In this document: positions 1-64,000 of the stretch, one piece after another
Layout: each line of letters begins with the position of its first letter
Numbering within the stretch: the first letter of the stretch is position 1
Assembly (NCBI GenBank): GCA_030674185.1
Contig: CM060307.1
Span: forward strand, 45,411,181 to 45,475,180
DNA length: 64,000 nt
Direction of reading: 5' to 3'
Origin: Monoplex corrugatus
Taxonomy: Eukaryota; Mollusca; Gastropoda; Littorinimorpha; Ranellidae
Notes under the pieces: model-generated
Databases searched by the model: none
What the model was told of the DNA's origin: nothing
What the model saw: the letters and a program-made list of their open reading frames with translations, nothing else
Position numbers and translations under genes: made by a program

Positions 1-41
1 GCTTGTCTAATTTTCCATGATACATACATGCAGATATATAT

Positions 42-80
<39 letters not shown>

Positions 81-3000
81 TCCTGTCCCATCAAGCAAGT
101 GTTTTTGCCCTGAACTCCTGACACTCAGAGGGGGCTGGGCCCCATCTAGGTCATCACTCCTGGATGCCCCTATGCTGTTGCCATTTTTAGAAATTTGTCC
201 TCTGCCTGGAATGAATCTGGGCATCCTAAATGGTCAGATTTCTCAAGGCAAAGTCACCTGTGTAATGGATGTCCGAAAATCAGGGCATGACTATATAAAG
301 TGTCATGTGCCCGAAGTAGCTTGATTTCTAACCCTTGTAACAGCAGACATCACAGTTTTCCAGTGTTTTCTCATGTAGTTCAACACAGAAGCAATAACAC
401 AGCTTCATATTTGGTAGAATGATAGTTATTATTACCTTTTCATACTTCGCTAAATATTATATTTCATTAATGGAAAATGCCATGACAAATTGATAGAAAC
501 ATTTCAAATCAGGACAGATTTGTTCTATGATGGGTGGAACTAGTGTCCTGCGCTTGTGTCCTGCTGGACCCCATGGACCTAAAAATAAATGTTTAGGTCT
601 GTGGCACTGTTTCTGGGGACCCAGTAGGACTGCAGGCATATCACTTTCACTGTTTCAGCACAACCATATTACAATTGTACTGTGTAGAGCCTATCCAGTT
701 TCTGCATGTACATGTGTGAATGAGCGTGGGAACCCTTATAGTGCCCAACTCGGCAATAACAGGAGCAGGGCGCACACAGGAATGAAAATCTGTGAACTTG
801 CTCTTCTCTGTCTATCACCAGCAGCATATACTATAGGGGAATTTTAAGCCTTATGAAGTTCACTTTTGTTCCCCCTGGTCCAGATCCAGCTGGAGCTCTT
901 TTCTGCTGCTTCTGTCATTGCCTTTAGGGCTCTGGTCCTCTCTCTCCGAAATCGAGAGCTGCTTCATGAGATCATAGGCTGATGTGCCTTGCTCCAACCT
1001 CTGTGTGTGTGTGTGTGAGTGTGAGTGTGTGTGTCACTGTGTGTATGTGAGTGTGTGTGTGTGTTTTATATATACACACATATATATATATGTATATGTA
1101 TATGTATGTGTGTGTGTAATGTGTGTATATATATATATATGTATGTAGTTTGTATGTGTGTGCATGTGTGTATATGTGTGTGTGTGTGTATGTATGTGTG
1201 TGTGTGTGTGTTGTTTGGACAGTAATACCTGACTTTTCATATCAGTATGCATTTATCAATCTCTTAAAGTTTAACTTTTGTTGGAAATGTGAGATACACA
1301 AAATCACACTTTATTTGCACTGTGGTGATATTCACTGATGAAGCTTAACCATTGCACATCAATACACATACACTGAAAAGAAAAATTGGACATGATCATA
1401 GAAAGCAGTGTTTTTCCTTCTTCTTTTTTTTTGGGCATAGAAAGCAGTGTTTGTTTTTAAGCTTATACAAAAAGTTGATTCTTAGAATTTTTTAGAATTT
1501 TTGTTTCAGACATGTAATCATGGAGGTACAGATGGTTTAGAATATCAACACAGTGACCTTGAAAAAGATCTGTATAAAATAAATCTTGATGTGGATTGAG
1601 GGCAGTGGTAGATTGTCACAGACTGTCATAACTGTAAAAGCAGATTTGAAATTTTGTCAGAATTTCATGAGGAAGTGCCTTCCTTGAAAAGTGCTGATTT
1701 TAAGCACTTTTTTGTGGTTCTTGTGACCTTGACCTATGTGCCTTATCTTTTAAACTTACCCTTTCCTGACTCCTTTGGTCCAAATTTTATAAAGATCCAT
1801 CCATAAAGAGCTCTCAGAAACTTGTGTTCATACATTTTTGTCACATACACAAACACACACAGACAACACACGCGCACTTGTGTGCACACACACACTTGCA
1901 TACACACAAACACTCAGAAATACACACACACACACCTCGCTCTGTGGTTGATATGAAATAATCTCCCTTCTCTTAATAAAAAAAATTGAAAAAGCGAGAA
2001 AGTCTTGTACTTCTCTACATTCGTCAGTGATTCATTCAGTGTTCAATGGTCAGGTGTTTCCTCGGCACGCACACATACACTGTGTGTGTGTGTGTGTGTG
2101 TGTTTTGTAGAGGTGTTAAATGAAATCATGAATAATCATAAACAATATGCAGTATCATGGCAAAATCAGCTTCAGTATAGTGTGTGTGCAGCAGCCTACA
2201 CACATGCTGTACAGTGACCTTTGCAGTCTCTTCGTTTCCTACTCGACTTGTTAGCGTGTGTCCACTTGACATGATATGAACTGACTGCAGGACCCCAGGT
2301 GCGGTCTGACAGTTATTTCTCTACTTCAGCGGAATGCCACAGGGCTGGCTAGTCAATCTACACCTGTGCACCCCTCTCATCTCCAATGACAACAGTACAG
2401 ACCCAGCCCTCTCTTCCTCTCAAGTCAGTCATGATTACTGCGCACAAAGGACCCCTGTTTCCCAAGTCTGTTCTTGGGGTCTCATAATACACAGATTGCA
2501 GGCAGGCACAGAGCGAAGCATTGTGTTGCACAAGCACACAGAGTAGTATAGCAGGTATGTTTACCTACACGGCTACATAAAGTGATGCTGTTTACCCATG
2601 TGGATGAGGGAGAGTAATACTTACAGTACATTGCATGAGCCTGCACTGTACAGAAGAGAGTCATCTTAGTGAGTTTACTGTGGCCATTTCGGTTGGTTTT
2701 ATTTGTTTGTCTCTGTGTTTATTGATCATTGGTTATTACATTGATGTTATAAGAGATTACCATCACGTGAACTTTGGGGTCTGAAAAGACCATTTTATAA
2801 ATTGGTGGAGTGATATAATAAGCAAGTAATTAGACAGAACTTGAAATATTCACTTTAGCATAGAAAAAAAGAAGAAAACAAGAAATAGAAAAAAAGAAGA
2901 GGTGGGCATAGAAATTTGAATTGATTGGATGGTGGGAGTGGTAAGGTGGATGGGAATTGTGGAGAGTCAGGGAGTTGGTTAAGCATGTCACATTATTATG

Positions 3001-3201
3001 CTTCTCATTGCATTTTTGACCTTTGACTTACCTGATGCTTTCAGTGTAGCCAGTTTGTTTTCTGGCCTACTTTGTAGATCAGGTAAAATAGTGATAGTCT
3101 TTCAGCATTACAGAAAAAGTTGACTGCTATGTTAGAGGATTTTATACTCCAAAGAGTTCTTTCTCTCCAAAGAATGGCAAGCTCATCAGTGTGGGTGTGT
3201 C

Positions 3202-3237
<36 letters not shown>

Positions 3238-3367
3238 AAGTTGTGTGTTTTTGTGGGTGGTGGTGATGGGAATCTGGTTATGAAGGTGGTGGGGTGTACT
3301 GTGACCCAGTTTTCTCTTTCTGCATATCTCTGTTTTTGTGTTTGTGTTTGTATTTGTGTTTGTGTGT

Positions 3368-3461
<94 letters not shown>

Positions 3462-3916
3462 TAAATAAAAGTAACATGGCATTTCAGGAAGATTGTGTGA
3501 TAATGTTTCAGTATCTGCTAATTATATTGTTTCAAAAATAATCTTCGTTCACGTTTTTTTTTATCTTACATACGCTTTTACAGTTTTAGAGATATGAGGG
3601 AACGAAAATCTTAGGTGTGATTTTTTAATTTTGTAATTTTTCTAGAAATTTTCGAGCACAGAAGCCAAAGCATAAGCAGTGAAGGAATTACAGAGAGATT
3701 GCCATGAAAATTGGAAGCAGTAGGGAAGATCATTGTTACACTGTCTGAGTAAGGGATAAAAAAAGAAAGGTGACATCCATTTTTTTATGTAGAAATAGGA
3801 GACTTGTTGACATGAGGTATGTCAACTTGATAAATAGTCTGCAATGGATGATGTTTTTGAAAGGCACCAGAATAATGTAAAGGACAGGTCACCACTGCCT
3901 AACGAATGTGTGTGTG

Positions 3917-4014
<98 letters not shown>

Positions 4015-4733
4015 CTCTCTCTTTCATACATATATTGTATATGCTTGAGGAGTGTCTTAAATGACTGTCAGTCATATATACATATACATGATAAACTTTC
4101 AGGTTTTCTTAACAAGAGATATTTGTTGGAGAGAAAATGTGCTTGTAGTGCACAGATAGTGAATTATAAATCTTCAGTGATTACAACACATGTAACTGTG
4201 TCAGTCACTACTTTGTGTGCAATATTACTATTAGTGAGCTCATTTAAAAATTGTAGGTTTATAGATTTATGTGAAGAAAACAGAAATACGTTTTCTGTTG
4301 TAGTTCTTTTTTTAGGCATGTTTTTTAAAGTGCATTTTTGATCGGGAAATCATAAGGTCATAAAATTTTGAGTTCACAATTTTTTGAATTACTTTTTAGG
4401 GAGTTCTTACTAGTCTTAGCCATAAACCTTTGGAAAATTGAAGATTGGATGTTAAATACTGGAAATACGGAAGACACTTAGACATCATAATTTTAACCCT
4501 ATTCAGCTATTTTTAGTCGTTGCTTTTACTGGCTGGCTGTATAATTTGCCAGCGTTTCCCCAGACAGTAAGTGTCTACATACTTTTGATTTTCATGTCAT
4601 GTTGAACAGTCATGCTTTTTAAAAAAAAAAATCATTCAGATGTGAAATAAAAGCAGTGCCGTAATGATTTAATGGTTTTTTGTTTGTTTGAAGGAAGGTT
4701 GGAGTGGGAGGTGTACACACACAGACATAGAGA
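1..4733. other. Upstream non-coding region: 5' flank or 5' intron with microsatellites
   Basis: No exon with support was found. The region holds dinucleotide arrays at about 45-75 (AC), 1003-1215 (GT/AT mixed), 1846-1935 (CA-rich), 2082-2103, 3199-3233, 3350-3421 (GT) with an adjoining (GA)n at 3423-3458, and 3907-4012 (GT). A short direct repeat, CATAGAAAGCAGTGTTT, occurs at about 1397 and 1436. A promoter cannot be assigned: the transcription start and upstream non-coding exons are unknown. Confidence 0.7.
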
Positions 4734-63058
<58,325 letters not shown>

Positions 63059-64000
63059 GTAATAGTTGTCTTTTCTTTCTTTTCCCCCTGCATGCCTATT
63101 CAACATTGTACCTTCTAGACTGCTGCCTCTTTTTCAACTATTAGTCTGTTGTGTATATATACACCAGAGAGATTTGTGGCTAGTGTGTTCTTTATGATCA
63201 CATGCACTCATTGTGTTGCTTGCTGCTGACAGTATCAAGCTTTTGTGTGATATTACATTATGTGTGGTGATGGGCTTGCCAGTCGGAAGAACTGGAAATT
63301 GGGGACAAATTGCAGAACGCAATGTCTGTTGACAGGGCTTTGTTGATATATGTACAGAGATAAGTTCTGTTGGATACAGTACAATAACACATCCATAGAC
63401 TGGTGACACTGGATCATTAATTTCCAGTTGTGTTTAAGGAGGAGGCATTCCCTTGAAAATATGGGCCATATCCAATAGTTTTAAAACTCATTAACAAAAC
63501 TTGTAATCAATGTGTACTGATTTGGATTTTGTGCATTTATATTGATAAAGTATTAATTTCTCATATGGTCATATAGTATTAATTTCCATACTTCCGGGAA
63601 AAGTATTTCTGACAGAAGGTGATGTATGATATTTAAACAGGAAGAACTAATTGGAGCTGTTACAAATATTGCATTTTGTTAATCCTAAAGCTGGTATAAG
63701 GTCTAACAGCTGATGTATACCACATGGAGGACACATTGACTGCAAACATGCCTGTGATTGTAGTATACAGTTTTTAGTAAAGCTACAATAACTCTCACAG
63801 TTGTATAATATTATGAACATGGTTTTGCAGTTTACACACTTGCCAGATACTGTAAAGTGTGGTTTTGTAAGAGAGGACCGTGGTAAAGGGTGTCTTTTGG
63901 AGAAAGGTGCTTTGCAGATCTTCCTCTTTTTCTGTCTGTTCCCCCCTCCCCTCCTCTGTTTCTCTCTCTCTGTGTGTTTCTCTCCCCTCCTCTGTTTTTT
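63059..64000 (+). other. Start of intron 15 (continues past window)
   Basis: Begins GTAATA after exon 15. AT-rich, ending in a CT-rich tract at the window edge. No exon recognised. If the GTAATA donor is unused, the frame would continue 28 codons to a stop at 63142-63144, giving a short hydrophobic tail. Confidence 0.6.

Noticed and set aside
28..324. 98-codon frame at the window start as an adducin 5' exon
   Set aside because: It begins in a CA repeat, has no similarity to adducin, and the true start exon at 4734 joins in phase.

Overview
The window is a stretch of an animal nuclear genome. Long introns, GT-AG splice sites, extreme (CA/GT)n microsatellite density, tRNA-derived SINEs, a CR1/L2-group LINE, a Ty3/gypsy element and several piggyBac elements point to an invertebrate, most likely a lophotrochozoan and probably a gastropod mollusc. 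That taxonomic call is inference from repeat style and protein similarity; no marker gene proves it.

One host gene fills nearly the whole window: a plus-strand adducin gene (membrane-skeleton protein; orthologue of vertebrate ADD1/2/3 and Drosophila hts). Fifteen coding exons can be joined with continuous reading frame and consensus splice sites: 4734-4797 (start codon), 8137-8382, 8829-8977, 26103-26333, 28979-29122, 30972-31070, 32047-32214, 34110-34252, 35428-35557, 36650-36766, 37875-37970, 38355-38535, 50051-50146, 56323-56409 and 57173-63058. Exons 2-7 encode the class II aldolase-like head, exons 8-12 the neck and start of the tail, exons 13-14 a short tail. Exon 15 is the surprise: a 5,886-nt exon (1,962 codons) of low-complexity, charged, Ser/Arg/Pro-rich sequence. 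It begins and ends in phase 1, so it can be included or skipped without changing frame. The gene continues past the right edge, and the usual basic MARCKS-like C-terminus is not seen here.

The introns hold most of the remaining content. Intron 1 has two long GT arrays and a 38-bp minisatellite (5735-7300). Intron 3 (17 kb) has a 3.5-kb satellite of 36-bp units (12418-15942), SINEs, a fold-back element, an hAT-like element and copies of a nested-palindrome TTAA MITE. Intron 5 holds a 1.06-kb piggyBac derivative with perfect TIR tips. Intron 6 has a 70-80-bp tandem array, and intron 7 a 309-bp TTAA MITE. Intron 12 (11.5 kb) contains an internally deleted Ty3/gypsy element starting 10 bp after the exon 12 donor, a LINE with a 1,077-codon open frame, a 77-bp tandem array, and a truncated piggyBac inserted in a retroposon tail. 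Intron 13 carries a 4.8-kb piggyBac whose broken transposase gene has a GC-AG intron full of CA repeats.

No rRNA gene, functional tRNA gene, CRISPR array or second host gene was found. Long ORFs inside microsatellites and the 36-bp satellite are artefacts of repeat periodicity. The most interesting observations are the giant symmetric adducin exon with its recurring SR[DE]xL motif, the paired compensating frameshifts inside it, and the tandem arrays that repeatedly present splice-site-like motifs next to real exons.
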